Origin: Neelides folsomi
Taxonomy: Eukaryota > Arthropoda > Collembola > Neelipleona > Neelidae
DNA: 64,000 nt
NCBI GenBank assembly: GCA_034687125.1
Contig: JAQGBZ010000278.1
Location: 20,303 to 84,302 of the forward strand
Direction: 5' to 3'
Positions 53,044 through 64,000 of the stretch are shown piece by piece (the first letter of the stretch is position 1; every line of letters begins with the position of its first letter). A program made the translations under genes and the position numbers. Below the pieces are notes generated by a model that saw only the letters and a program-made list of their open reading frames with translations, was not told where the DNA came from and did not search any database.

Positions 53044-54506
53044 TCTCACAAATTCCTCCCGAGTAGAAGTTTTCGTTCCTCCTGGTGAATTACAAGGGCG
53101 TTTAGGCTTCTTCTCGGAGGAACACTTCTCCGCGAAAGAATCTCGAGTGGATGTGATAGGGAAGAGGATGGATGGAATTCAATATTATTAATTAATTTAC
53201 GAATTAAATAATTACTATTATTATTATGAAACACACACTTACTTAAATAAAATGTCAAACATTCAAGATTAAATTACAGCTTTACTACTGATCATCGTAC
53301 TTCTAAATAATATATACTTGTGTAGGAAGATAGTCGAATTGAGAAATAAAGGAAGTTTACTTGTGAAACATGTTCATTTTTTCCCTGTTCCGCACGAGCG
53401 GTCGGAGAAATGGTTCTGAGCACCCGGATCGTCAGTTCATTTCACGGAGAGGAGGAGGAGAGGATCCACAAATCTCCCTCTTCAAATCCTCCCCATAAAT
53501 TGCACAGGGAGGATCGCCGTTTAATTAAACTACCTTCAGGGAATGTGGACATAATAATGGGCCTGGTTTGGTACGGGGCCCTTCGACCTCTTCCGTCCCA
53601 CCAACCACTTCATCACCCCATGGGGTAATTTGGGGGTGCCGAAGGGCCCGACTGCGCACTTTCCCTCCGTTAAAGGAGGAGGAGGACGGGGAAGATCGCC
53701 CAGTTCGCCTCCGTTCCTCCTCCGTACGTCTTCATGGGCGGAAGACCCCTGGTTTGGCTTTCGGCTCTCGCAAATCTTCTCATCATTGGAAGAACCGAAG
53801 GTCTCAATCTTTCTTCCACTTCCCCCTACATTACATACAACTTTGATTAAATATTTACCGTTCTTTATTTCATTTTTATTAATATTTAAAATTGTTCTCT
53901 TTTTACCCTGCACGAATTCTTTACATTTCTCATCCCAAATATGTAATTCATAAATAGTGCTTTCATGGTTCTCCGAGTGTGGAGTCAATAGTGCATGTGG
54001 AGCATGGCGAACATTTGGGAATATCTTTAGAAGTACATAAAAGGGTAAGTACGTGTATGCAGAGCGAATGTAAAGTGCGGAAGTTTGGGTGTAGTGTGGG
54101 GAAATGATCTCGAGGACGACGGATCGTATGGAGCCTTTGAGGGATTCTTTCACGTCGGAACGTATGGGGAGAAACTTCCTATAAGTAGAAGCTTCATAGA
54201 GATGTTTGGTTGTAATATAGAGATGTGGAGATGTAATGTATAGAGATGTCCCGGGTATAGTGCGGTAGTTGAGAAAGTGAGAGGATTGTAAGTGGAGAAA
54301 TGAGGTGAAAGTGGAAGAAAGGGTATGTTTGGTTGGTGAAAGGAACCCGGATTTCTCCCGGGCTCGGTGTAAATCAGAGGAGGAGAGGAGGAGTGCCAAT
54401 CTCAGGCAGAGATGAGGCATTTGGATGCCGCCGTCCTCGCTCGGATTATCAAGGGTCTTTCTCATGTAATCCCTGATGAGAGCCTCATGAGATCCTAACT
54501 TTCCAG
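53044..54506. other. Region between ACSBG stop and first recognised dpr exon
   Basis: About 1.5 kb. The ACSBG poly(A) signal AATAAA is at 53246-53251. GC-richer sequence at 53400-53780 could be a promoter. The plus frame 53410-53628 ends just before a GTAATT and does not look like a signal peptide. A 309-codon minus-strand frame (separate entry) covers most of the interval. The dpr signal-peptide exon must lie upstream of 54507 but I could not find it. Confidence 0.35.
53536..54465 (-). CDS. Hypothetical 309-residue open frame, unrecognised
   Basis: A long uninterrupted frame from ATG at 54465 to a stop at 53536-53538, antisense to the gap before the dpr gene. For this base composition (roughly one stop per 15-20 random codons) such a run is unexpected. 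I recognise no domain. The N-terminal third is Ser/Thr/Leu/Tyr-rich, with a repeated LYITS..LYITTK..LYE pattern that mirrors a degenerate GAGATGT repeat at 54180-54250. The C-terminal third is Gly/Pro/Arg-rich and corresponds to the GC-rich patch. There is no TATA box or good start context upstream. It may be a young gene, part of a transcript or an accident of composition. Confidence 0.2.
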   Translation of the reverse strand: MRKTLDNPSEDGGIQMPHLCLRLALLLSSSDLHRAREKSGFLSPTKHTLSSTFTSFLHLQSSHFLNYRTIPGTSLYITSPHLYITTKHLYEASTYRKFLPIRSDVKESLKGSIRSVVLEIISPHYTQTSALYIRSAYTYLPFYVLLKIFPNVRHAPHALLTPHSENHESTIYELHIWDEKCKEFVQGKKRTILNINKNEIKNGKYLIKVVCNVGGSGRKIETFGSSNDEKICESRKPNQGSSAHEDVRRRNGGELGDLPRPPPPLTEGKCAVGPFGTPKLPHGVMKWLVGRKRSKGPVPNQAHYYVHIP

Positions 54507-57500
54507 ATGAGTCTCCCGCGAACTTGTTCGGGACGGAGAACTGTACCGTCGTGAGGGCTCAGATTCGGAGCAATGCGATACTCCCATGTGCCCTCAAGGA
54601 ACCCTCAGACGCTGTCACGGTAAGCTTCCTGAATATCTCTCTAGAATAAATATCATATCTCCTCTTCCTCCTCATATTCTCCTCATATTCTCCTCCTCAA
54701 CTTCACCACCCTTACATTCAAGCTCAGATTCCCCAGACCGATTTGATGCAGTTAGGGCCTTTATGGCTTTATGAGGAATAGAACCATTCCTTCATATAAA
54801 CCTCATATCACCCTTCCATAAAATAATAAATACTCAATATACAGATCATGTAAAGATGTATTTGTATCCTACATACAGTTATGTATGTAATGGTTTTAGT
54901 TATATGGAGTAATTAGCAACCTATTACAAGTTTACTAGTTTTACAATCCCTGTTTGAGCATTTAGGTTTGAACTGTTTGGGAAAACATTTAGAAACTGTT
55001 CAGATGTTTCCCTATAGGGCTGGTTATTATTAAAGAAAGAGATAGGAAGAGGGTTAATTAAAAAGGGCCATTAGCCTCTTTCCTCTTTGCATCTTCCCCT
55101 CGTTCCTGCTATCAATTCCGGGTTAATGGGCTCAATAAGTTCCGTCCCCCCGCCTCATTTCCTCCGTCTCGTAATCGGGAGTTTGGCTGAAGAAATGTTG
55201 AAGTACCTGGGTTGGTATTATTCCTTCTTTATCTCCCGCCCCGCTCCTGCTTACACCAATTTGCTCCTTGGCTAAATTATGTATCTTTATCTGCCCTGCT
55301 GCTGGTCCTACTTCCCCATTCACTTCCCACTTCCGCTCCTTATCATCAACCCATTGACTCAACCTGGCCCTCCTCCTGAATATTCCATTCCACTCCTTAT
55401 TTTCTATTAATTCTTCCCTCACTTAACCTACACAACCTTCAGGTCTCCCCAAGGCATAACTTTTCATAACCTGCCATTATCATTAGGTACACTTGGTGCG
55501 CGAAAGGACTTTTTATCTACACATTCAACACTTTTTAATTTCTACTTTATATTTACAAGTTAGTAAGAAGGACCATAGATCATTTAGATATCATATAGCC
55601 TCATTTTAATTGAACTCTAATGTTTTTAACTTCCAATTTCTAATTATTTATTGCTCTCACAAACAGTCTATTTTTACTCAAACTAATATATTATTTATGA
55701 AGATTTCCAATTCTTCAACCTGTACAACCGAATATACCAAATTCCATATACATACCTAATATGGTATCCATAATACATAAACTGGTGTACATAAACTACC
55801 TCTATAATAAATTCACATAAACTGACTGATTAAGAGAGAGAAAACGGAAAATTCATCTTACCTTTGATTCATTTTCGTCTAATTTTCAATCCTTCTTCAT
55901 AATTAGATATAAATATTTCCATAATCAATTAACTCAACTCCCAAATTATGTGATACTTATAAAGTGCTCCTCACATCAATATTCATAAGAGTAATATAAT
56001 TACAATTACTAATAGGTTGAAAATATTATATGATATATTTAAGTAGATATTAGCATAATTTCCCTTGTTTATGCTTTATGCACTTTTCCTTTATGAATAA
56101 TTAGCAATAAAAGAGATGTGAGCTTTGGAGTAAATGAAGGTGATCTCGGGCCTTCCTGGTATTTCCGGGTATTCGGGCATATTTATGTTCGGGGGAATAT
56201 TTGAGGAATGGATCCGAAGCCACCGAAGCGTTTCCCTCTTTGTAATAATGAAAAGAGAGGAGAAAGTTTGGAGAAAGTTGATAATAACTGCGATGGATAT
56301 TTCCATTTTTCCTCTTTCCCCTTTTTGCGAAAAAGAGAAGTGAAATTGATGAAAAGGGAGGGGGCTCATTATTGATCTCTTCTTCATGAAGAATTTGTAT
56401 TTTGAACCAAGGAGGAAAAAAGATGATTCCCCACATGGATTTTAAAATGAGGAAATATGTATTTGGTAGGAGAGCGGAGAGTCCTTGGGGCGGAAGGAAG
56501 ATCGTATGGATTATCGGATGAGGGGAGGGTCGTGAGTGTATAAAATTAAAGTTGACTCTGAGCCAGGAGGAAGGGATTTCATTGACAGTGACGCATCAAT
56601 AAAGTTGGGCCTGAAGAGAATCCTCAACCAACTTACACAAAGGCTTTTCCTCAACCTTTGCCCCTTCAACCATTTAATTCTCCTTTCTCAATTGTCTCTT
56701 AAAAGAGGCGAGGATTTAAACAGCTAAACAGTTATACGTCCAATCTTCAAATTTCCATTTTCTAGCAAAGTTTAGATACACTCGGCCTAACCTAAGCTAA
56801 CCACAATGTTTAACTGTTTAACTCCTTTTTAGGTGAGTTGGATCCGGCGGAAGGACTATCATCTCCTTACCGTGGGGATGCAAACGTATTCTTCGGACGA
56901 TCGGTTCCTCGCGATCCACGCAGCGGGCCCCGAGGTAAAGAACGATCGATGGAGAGGAGACCGAGGAAACCGGCGGGACCACTGGCAATTTTCCCGCCTT
57001 TTTAATCTCTTTCTCTGCAGGACTGGGGACTGAAGATACGCTTCGTCCAGAAGCGGGACGCCGGCCTATATGGTGAGAAAACCATTATGAAATATTGGGT
57101 CTCGGGAGAACCAACCTCCGCACGAAACACTCAACAACTCCACACGATCGGAGAGAATCGTTGGGAGTCTCAGAGGACTCGAAGGATGTTCAAATGCTCA
57201 ATACATACTCCATCCGCATGTTCCCACTTATGTTGGAGAGATAAAACTTGGGATCCGCTTTTGGACAACTTTGATTATTCTTTCCTAAACTCCCTGTTTG
57301 GCCAAGATATCCTTTAACTTATTTCGTCAGTTTAATATTTAAATATGCAAAGTGCATTAAATAAATTAAACTGATGATTTATACACGACCCCTTCTTATT
57401 TCAATTTTTGAATACGATCAGATTCAATATTGAACTTTTTGTTTATCTACTTACATTCGTACTTTCCAATCTCAAACACATTCACTTAAAATCCATCCAT

Positions 57501-60500
57501 GCATGAGTTCACTTTGAAAGTAGATACATACAAGTTATACCTTTCTATTTACATGTACCGCACTTGATATGTACACGGATGATAAAAGGATTTCGGCAAA
57601 TTGAAACTTCTTCCCAAACACATCTCAAGTGCAAATATCCATAAATGCGTGTATGATGAAATGATACATGGTTCATATTTATACAGCATTAAACCAAGAT
57701 TAATAGTCTCGAGCTTGGATGAAACCTGTGGGTTTATTTTATGTGCATACATCACTCCTTATTTGATGAGTCCATGAGGGAATTTAACGATTTCGGGAGT
57801 TAACACATTGTTGATGGTCCTTTTAATTGATTGTTTGTTTATCAGAATGTCAAATTTCATCTCACCCGCCGTCGAGTCTGTTGATAGAACTCGTCGTGGT
57901 CGAAGCTGTGGCCAGGATCGTTGGCTCACCGGAGATTTACGTCAAAGCCGGTTCTCCGCTCACCCTCCACTGCGACCTACACCAGAGCTTCGAAGCCCCC
58001 GAGTTCTGGTTTTGGTATCAGGTAATCAATTTCTAGAATAATCCCAAATGTCAGAAACCCCAAATACATCCATGCATAAATTATTAAAATATTAATTAAA
58101 AATAAATTGATAATTAGCAAATACAAATCGATTTGTAAATCGATAATAAAATAAATTAATAAATTAATTAATATGTCCTATTGTCCTACCAGTTAATGAT
58201 TAATTTTTAATGATTGTAAACGGTAGTTCATATGGTGTGTTTTGATCCAGGGGCTGAAGATGATCAGTTTCGAGGGCGGCGTGAACGTGAGCAGCGGAGC
58301 CGACCATTCCCGCCTCACAATTCCAAAAGTGGGGAAAGGAGAAGCGGGGAATTATGTAAGGAATGAAATTGACTTTCCCACATCCCTTCAATTCCTTTAT
58401 ATCATTTCCTAATGCTCCACCGCGCTCTGCATCCACAAACAATAAAACGCCTTTGAACTTCCCCCCCTCCCCCCCACGCCATCCCTTCCATGTCAAGGAT
58501 GATTTGAATGGAAGTTCATTTGATTAAAGCAAACAAAAGTAACAAAGTTCACCACACGTTTACGCCCTATTACCCTCCACCTGCATGTTTACCACCCCGT
58601 GAGAACACGTAGACAGAGATGGGGATAATCGTTCGGATTACGCCTTACATTACCCTTTGACTCTCCAGACTCCTAGAATAATTTCATTACAAGGACGTGA
58701 AATGGAATTAAATATGAGAGTTATTAACGCTCTGATGGTAAAAGCCTAAAGAATAAAACTAAACAGTCAAGACTATAAACGGCCTTAAACGCAGTGGGGC
58801 TCATTCCCAGTAATTAATTTCCCAGAATGATCCGATTCCGAATGATCCGAAATGATCCTCATTTTTAAATCCTCGAGTGGTCCTTGATGAGGCAGAGAGG
58901 GATTGGAATCGTTGAAATCTGGAGATTCAAATAAAGAGGGAGATGAGAAGACTCTTAATATTCCTTTCCTGGAGCCGACCGAGGTTCTTTCCATTTGAGT
59001 GTATGTGTGTGTATTGATTCTTCAAATCTTTATTCCGTACATTTGAGAGGATCACGTCGTTGAAGGAGTCCGTGATCTGAGCTGAAGAAGCTTCCTCATC
59101 ATTACACACGACTCTTCTAAGATTTCACTCTCTGATACAATTCCCTCTCGCTCAAACAATCAATTAGAGAAGAGCAAACTCGACCTTTTCCCAGCCTCCC
59201 GAAACCCCGAGAATCCCGAAAAGCTGACTCAGCTCAGGAGTCTTGGGAAAGAAAGTGGAATTATGATTTGAATACCTTCCAAAGACATCTCTCACTAAAT
59301 TCCCCATCCCAGATCCTGAAAGTGGGCATCAAATATATAGTGGGCATGGGCATTTAGCAATCATCAAATAGTCATGAGGGTTTTAAGGCCGTGAAAAATT
59401 GAATAGCTAAACTCTACATATTTTTTCCTTCCTCATACATTTAACTCACACGTATCTTTTTCTCCTTCTCCATTAAGAGTTTTAGGAGTTTTAAGACTTT
59501 TAAAAGCGAACTTTTGAGAAGTGGAGCATTAGTTATGTTGAACCGCGTGGGTTTGATATTTAAAAAGGAAGAGGATTTGTACATCTTCAAAGGGGACTGT
59601 TTGAGGGGATACAATTTAATGGAGCTTATTTGGCCAAAGCGGAAGAGAAGAAGAATTAAGTTTCCTAACATTCCCTCCAAGTAATAAAAGGCCGAGAGGA
59701 GACGACGTCGTTCTCACTTTACCCGACCGAAGTGAGATATGAAGTTTGGAATCTTAGAAGGTCGGAGTCCTCGTCCTCAATAAAGAATATCCCTCAAAAT
59801 GGAATGTGAGTTGGGAAGTTTGGGGGGAAGATAAGCCCATTTCGCCACAGAGCCTCCTCTCAAAAGATTATTCTTCAATTACATGGGAAAGAGATACTCC
59901 GCAGGCCGAGGAGATGTCACACAGACTCCGCCTATAACTCACTCCTTCATTTCTTTGTCAGCGGAATTAAATATTTAGGTTTAAGTCCTTTAATCATTTA
60001 CTCTCCACTAAATTGCAGGATAATGATCCAATTTCATAAATCTTGGAATTTCTTGACTCCCGCCTTACTCATAATAATAAAATAAGTTTTAATCAAGAAA
60101 CACTTTCTCCACTTGTTCTCCAATTATACTAAACTTGACTGCTTCTTACTGCGAATACTTAAATAAATGTAAGCTTATACTGAATATTAAAATTCTTCTT
60201 AATATTACTACCAAAGTAAGCGAGAACGAATTACACAGGTTGATGAGTTAATTGAAGTTAAGTGGAGTGTGGCTGACATTGGGAAAAACGGACTTTAATG
60301 ATGTTCATGATAATTAATTAGAAAAAGTTTGAAGGGAAAGCAATTAATTTGGTGATTGAAAAGGAGGAGTAATAAACTTGACTCCTTTTGTCCTTCTTGT
60401 GGGTGAAGTGGAGGGGATAAGTAGATGTTTGAGACTCCTCTCCTGGACGCATCGATCGATGTGGTTTACTCCCAGCCCATAAATGACAGCCGCCGTCTCT

Positions 60501-62202
60501 CAACACTTCACCAGAGGAGTCAACACTTGAAATCAAATGATATTCCCCCGACGCCTCTTATAAACTTAAATGACCTCATCTAACTCACCCTCATATTCAC
60601 TAAGTCAACATTAGTGAAGGAAGGCTCAGGCAAGGCCCCGCAAGAATCTCGGTCTATTTACCCCCAACGAAATACGATGCTCGAGAGAGTTTCTCATTTA
60701 AACCCGAGTTTCTAAACTTTCACGCCTCTTTTCAAATATTTTAAACCCGTAGGCTCCTCACTTGTGTGACTTCTTTGCTCCCTTTAACTATATACCATAC
60801 ATAACTACATGGTGCATGGCATTAAAGTTCTTAAATCTTCAATATCTTCCTTAAGTAAGCTTTGAAGCCTGAAGGGAAATCCTTCTGCTTCGAATTTATT
60901 TATCTTCAAACAACCCTCGTTATTAAAGTCATAGCCTTTTGCGAGAGATCGACAACTTGGAAGTATTGCATAGGTTCTATACATACACTTTGGGCTTTAC
61001 CAGGCCCTTGGGCTTCGAGAGAATTACGGCGGAAATGTTTCATTTGCCTTTAATTCCAAATTTAATTTTGACCCATTAGCTGGAGAAATTGAACTGGGCG
61101 GAGATTAAAATGACACAGGAGGGCTAATGAATAGAACCCACGGCCCATGAATATTTTCAAAGTTTGGGGCAGGATTTGAATGATAATAATAATATAATTA
61201 GGTGGATTCATTAAAACTACTTTCTCTCTTCAACTTTGTAGGATGGTAAATCCTTATTTATACTCCAAACTTCTCTGTTTTACTCCATCATTTAAATTAC
61301 GAGACCAGACCGGATTTCCTCTCCCTCTTTATGAACCCCACTTTTTACCCTTTAACTTTTCCAAACTCCGCCTCACATTTAATTTGAATTGATCGTTCAT
61401 TAAGTCGCTAAACTCCCTCCTATTCACTTCTACGGTTATGAGTGCTCATTAAAATCCCTTTCCCCTATCTCACATTATTATCATCCTCGTAATTCTCATC
61501 CTTCTTCTCATATAAGTCCCAAACTTTCCCCACTAACTTCATCCCTCTTCCTTATACCAGAAGTTCACATAGGCTCCCTCCATTACAATAATCTATAGCC
61601 AGGTATGCAGGGGATCCTCAATGAACATCTCTCCCGGGTACTCCCGGTACTCCAAAGCATAGAGGGAATATATATTGAAGAGATAAAAAGCGAGATAAGA
61701 TCCCACAGTAAAGAAGTCATTTTCCTCGTTTAATATCGCCGTTCCTCGACATCCTCGACCTCGCAAGCGGCGGTCGTTGAAGAGGGATCTTTCCCACATG
61801 AAAACACTTTTCAAATGTCCCTTGGAGGAACAACATTTAACAAAGGATTCAAAAACCCAAAATTCTTCCCCATAAATCTCCCATTCTCAAAGGAGAGATT
61901 AAAAGGGAAAGACGACCGTACTGATCAATTTATGAATCTGTAGACGTGCCAGCCATCGAACGCGGAGGGAGCCAACGTGTTCGTCCACATACTCAACGGT
62001 AAGTTTCGGCAAATGGTTTGGTCTCCAATTTGCCCACAATTTTCCACCCATTCACAAATACATAAAATCCATATAAATTGTGACAGGGGAGAATCCTGCA
62101 GCAATGCAACATGGGAGCCCATCAACAGGCGTTGTGGGGATCCGATGCGGTTGGACTCTTGCAGCCGCTTGGCTCCTCCGACTAGCACTTTCTACTCAAT
62201 AA
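54507..62202 (+). CDS. dpr-like two-immunoglobulin cell-surface protein, seven exons, 5' end missing
   Basis: Member of the arthropod dpr (defective proboscis extension response) family, neuronal surface proteins that pair with DIP partners in synaptic specificity. Exons found are 54507-54619, 56833-56934, 57021-57072, 57846-58021, 58251-58355, 61944-61998 and 62087-62202, coding 238 residues after two leftover bases. Ig domain 1 has ILPCAL, then VSWIRRKDYHLLTVG, TYSSDDRF (the dpr interface region), WGLKIRFVQKRDAGLYECQ. Ig domain 2 has SPLTLHCDL, FWFWYQ and GEAGNYTCQPSNAEGANVFVHIL. NGENPAAMQHG is the hallmark after domain 2. The C-terminus ends in a hydrophobic stretch (TLAAAWLLRLAL), which fits a GPI-anchor signal. 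The first exon starts in mid-codon after CTTTCCAG, so a signal-peptide exon is missing upstream. The stop overlaps an AATAAA. Confidence 0.9.
54620..56832 (+). other. First recognised intron of the dpr-like gene
   Basis: A 2.2-kb AT-rich intron between the first two Ig-domain exons. Short open frames at 55087-55275 (+), 55132-55422 (-) and 56091-56436 (-) have no recognisable content. Confidence 0.45.
58356..61943 (+). other. Large intron of the dpr-like gene
   Basis: A 3.6-kb intron placed between the codons for the tyrosine and the cysteine of the second Ig domain (NY|TC). No nested gene can be supported; open frames at 58785-59109, 59441-59680, 60318-60536 and 61593-61814 on the minus strand are short and unrecognised. 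Confidence 0.45.
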
Positions 62203-62203
62203 A
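62198..62203 (+). terminator. Poly(A) signal of the dpr-like gene
   Basis: AATAAA overlaps the TAA stop codon of the dpr-like gene (62200-62202). If used, the 3' UTR is only about 15-30 nt. A further signal downstream cannot be excluded. Confidence 0.5.
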
Positions 62204-62241
62204 AAATGACTAACTGTGAGAAGATGAGAAATTGACCGATT

Positions 62242-62247
62242 TTTATT
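62242..62247 (-). terminator. Poly(A) signal of the lingerer-like gene
   Basis: AATAAA on the minus strand (TTTATT on the plus strand), about 165 nt past the stop at 62413-62415. It lies 40 nt beyond the dpr-like stop, so the two transcripts may end almost back to back or overlap. Confidence 0.5.
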
Positions 62248-62412
62248 TTTCAATAGTTTTGTAGTATTTCCTGTACACAAATGGTTAACTTAAGGTGGCT
62301 ACACGTAGTTAATTAATATTTATATTTACAAGTAAGAGTGTGTAATTAATTATGTATGTATGTGTGTGTGTGTTAAGTAGAGCCCCGTCCATGGAATGAG
62401 ATGGTTGGGAAT

Positions 62413-63791
62413 TCAGTTCCAAGACTGGCCGTAGGCTCCGGCTCCGGTCCCATAGCCTCCCTTATTCCCCTTCCCTCCGCTCCCACCCCGTCCGCTATTC
62501 TCACCACCCTGCAACAATCACAATTATATTGACCACCCAAAATCCCCCAATCATCTCAAATCAAAATTCCCTTCATAAAATCAGAAGAAATTAACACAAA
62601 CAATTTTATTGAACACATTCAAATACAATATATGTTTTGATATATAACTTAAAAATTTTCTAACCAACAAAGGACTCTAGTTCTAGTCAGTACAAAATAA
62701 ATAATAATGAGACTCCTTCACAAAAAATTCCCTTCATAAATATTATCCATTACAAAAAGCCCATTATTACAAAATTCATTATTAATAATTTTTCAACAAT
62801 TTTCATAATTATACGGGAGAAATTTTCACCGGAGAATCCACACTTGAAATACTTATGCAGTCAATTGAAGTTAAATTAAATTTAAAAAAATGAAGGGACA
62901 ATTTGTAAATCCTAGTCCATTCTTTCGCCTTCCCCCATCCGTGTTGAATGAATGTCCATCACCTGATGTATAGGCGGTATTTGCTGAACAGGCTGAGCAA
63001 TGTATCCATACGGGACGACGTTGACTCCACTGATCGGCCCACCAAGCCCAGAAGTTCCACCACCATACTGTTGAGGTCCACCACTATTCCCTCCATATCC
63101 ACCACTCTTTTCAAAACTCTAAAAACCAAAAAGAGATATCATTTATTACATCCATTTCCATTTTATATCTCTTTCCATCTCGCAACTCCTAAATATCCTA
63201 AAGGATTCCTAACCCTAAATATGCTAATTTCCCAAATGTGTTCCACTCACGTTTGTCATTTTGATCGGATGTGCGTTCTTCTGGTTAGGATACAAGTTGG
63301 ACGAATTAATTTCAGTCTGAGTTGGTGGAGCGGCTTGACTTCCTCCCCCACTCTTTCCGTAACTATTCTTCCCGAACTGTTGCTGCTGCTGCTGTTGCTG
63401 TTGTTGTTGCTGCTGCTGCTGCTGCTGTTCCTGTCCAGACCCTTCATAGGAAGCATAGGCAGCTCCTGGGTACGTCATCCCTTTGTTGTAGTGGTTGGGT
63501 GCTGATGCGGCCGAAGACGCTGGCATCCCAGTTGGAGGCGTTTGGTACATATGAGGAGGATACATATTGTATGCCATGTTGTAGTAGAATGGCATTGCAG
63601 TATTGTAGATCGGCTGTCCTCCGCCTCCTGATGGAACCGGGCTCGCTGTTGATGAATCACTTCGACCAAATCGTCCTTGATCATTTCCACTGAACCCTTG
63701 AATTGTTCCTTCTCCTCGACCGCTCCCGCCTCCTGAGCCGCCTCCAGAACCCGAATGAGCAAATGGAGACGGTGGTGCCGGACTCGCATAG
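62413..63791 (-). CDS. Lingerer/UBAP2-like protein, last three exons, 5' part outside window
   Basis: C-terminal part of a protein of the lingerer (fly) / UBAP2-UBAP2L family, cytoplasmic RNA-associated proteins linked to stress granules. Exons in transcript order are 63791-63251, 63118-62963 and 62508-62413, coding 263 residues. The family pattern shows in GRFGRSDSSTASPVPS (GRF.R.D..SPV), YNMAYNMYPPHMYQTPP, SAPNHYNKGMTYPGAAY and MTNSFEKSGGYGG. The end is Gly-rich, finishing GAYGQSWN. A run of about 17 glutamines is encoded by mixed CAG/CAA at 63377-63427. The N-terminal UBA domain would be upstream, beyond position 64000. The exon at 63791 follows TTTGTAG and starts with one base of a codon. 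No enzymatic function is expected. The assignment rests on low-complexity but characteristic segments. Confidence 0.75.
62912..62962 (-). CDS. Possible alternative C-terminus of the lingerer-like protein
   Basis: If the donor at 62963/62962 (CAT CAG|GTGATGG) is not used, the frame continues 16 codons as VMDIHSTRMGEGERMD and stops at TAG (62914-62912). IHQ.MDIH resembles the HQMD(V)H ending of lingerer/UBAP2L, so read-through could be the ancestral-like form. The 31-residue Gly-rich final exon is the alternative. Confidence 0.4.
   Translation of the reverse strand: MMDIHSTRMGEGERMD
63377..63427 (-). repeat. Polyglutamine-coding CAG/CAA repeat
   Basis: Seventeen codons of CTG/TTG on the plus strand, reading CAG/CAA on the coding strand, within the lingerer-like exon. 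Mixed codons make it less prone to slippage than pure CAG. Confidence 0.9.
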
Positions 63792-64000
63792 CTACAAATT
63801 TAAAATGAAAATGAAATATGTAAATTTTAAATTTAATTACAAAAATAATATAATTGCGCAAGTCATATTATATGATTAAATGGTAACATAATTCATATAA
63901 GATATACATTTTAATTTAAATCATAATAATGGAATCTTCAATAAGTCATGATCAATTCCGATTACAATTTTTATTTTTTTCGAGTATATAAAAATACATT
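63792..64000 (-). other. Intron of the lingerer-like gene, running off the window
   Basis: AT-rich sequence upstream of the exon acceptor at 63793-63792. No exon is visible before the window ends. Confidence 0.6.

Overview
The window is nuclear DNA from an animal, almost certainly an arthropod. It is AT-rich. Genes are split by short introns (often 60-150 bp) with GT..AG borders and T-rich acceptors. One gene is a dpr-type two-immunoglobulin cell-surface protein, a family known from arthropods. I cannot place the species more precisely. I saw no bacterial operons, CRISPR arrays, recognisable transposase or reverse-transcriptase genes, or tRNA/rRNA genes. Exon structures were built by hand from splice signals, reading phase and remembered protein families; summed coding lengths are divisible by three in every model that has both ends.

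Layout. 0.3-1.9 kb (-): methylthioribose-1-phosphate isomerase (methionine salvage). 3.5-6.1 kb (+): FERM-domain protein of the FRMD3/FRMD5 type with a C-terminal membrane segment. 7.7-9.3 kb (-): GPN1 GTPase. 10.5-15.5 kb (-): an unrecognised protein with signal peptide, furin-like sites and a Gln/His-rich tail. 17.4-18.7 kb (-): FoxQ2-like forkhead factor in one exon. 21.0-21.8 kb (+): roadblock dynein light chain, whose first coding exon is apparently just the ATG. 25.4-31.1 kb (+): HELZ helicase (CCCH finger plus UPF1-like helicase). 33.1-34.2 kb (+): XPA repair protein. 34.6-39.1 kb (+): GRAM-domain protein of the GRAMD2 type with several candidate alternative 5' exons. 40.9-45.3 kb (+): GOLPH3. 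48.3-53.0 kb (+): ACSBG/bubblegum acyl-CoA synthetase. 54.5-62.2 kb (+): dpr-like immunoglobulin protein, lacking its signal-peptide exon. 62.4-64.0 kb (-): 3' part of a lingerer/UBAP2-like protein, tail to tail with the dpr gene.

These genes do not form a pathway; they are an ordinary eukaryotic neighbourhood of housekeeping genes (MRI1, GPN1, DYNLRB, HELZ, XPA, GOLPH3, ACSBG) interleaved with developmental or neuronal ones (FoxQ2, dpr). I found no clear new multi-gene system. The items most worth following are the unrecognised secreted protein at 10.5-15.5 kb, a GC-richer island at 46.9-47.4 kb with long open frames and splice-like edges, a 309-codon open frame antisense to the ACSBG-dpr gap, and the cluster of phase-compatible alternative 5' exons of the GRAM-domain gene.
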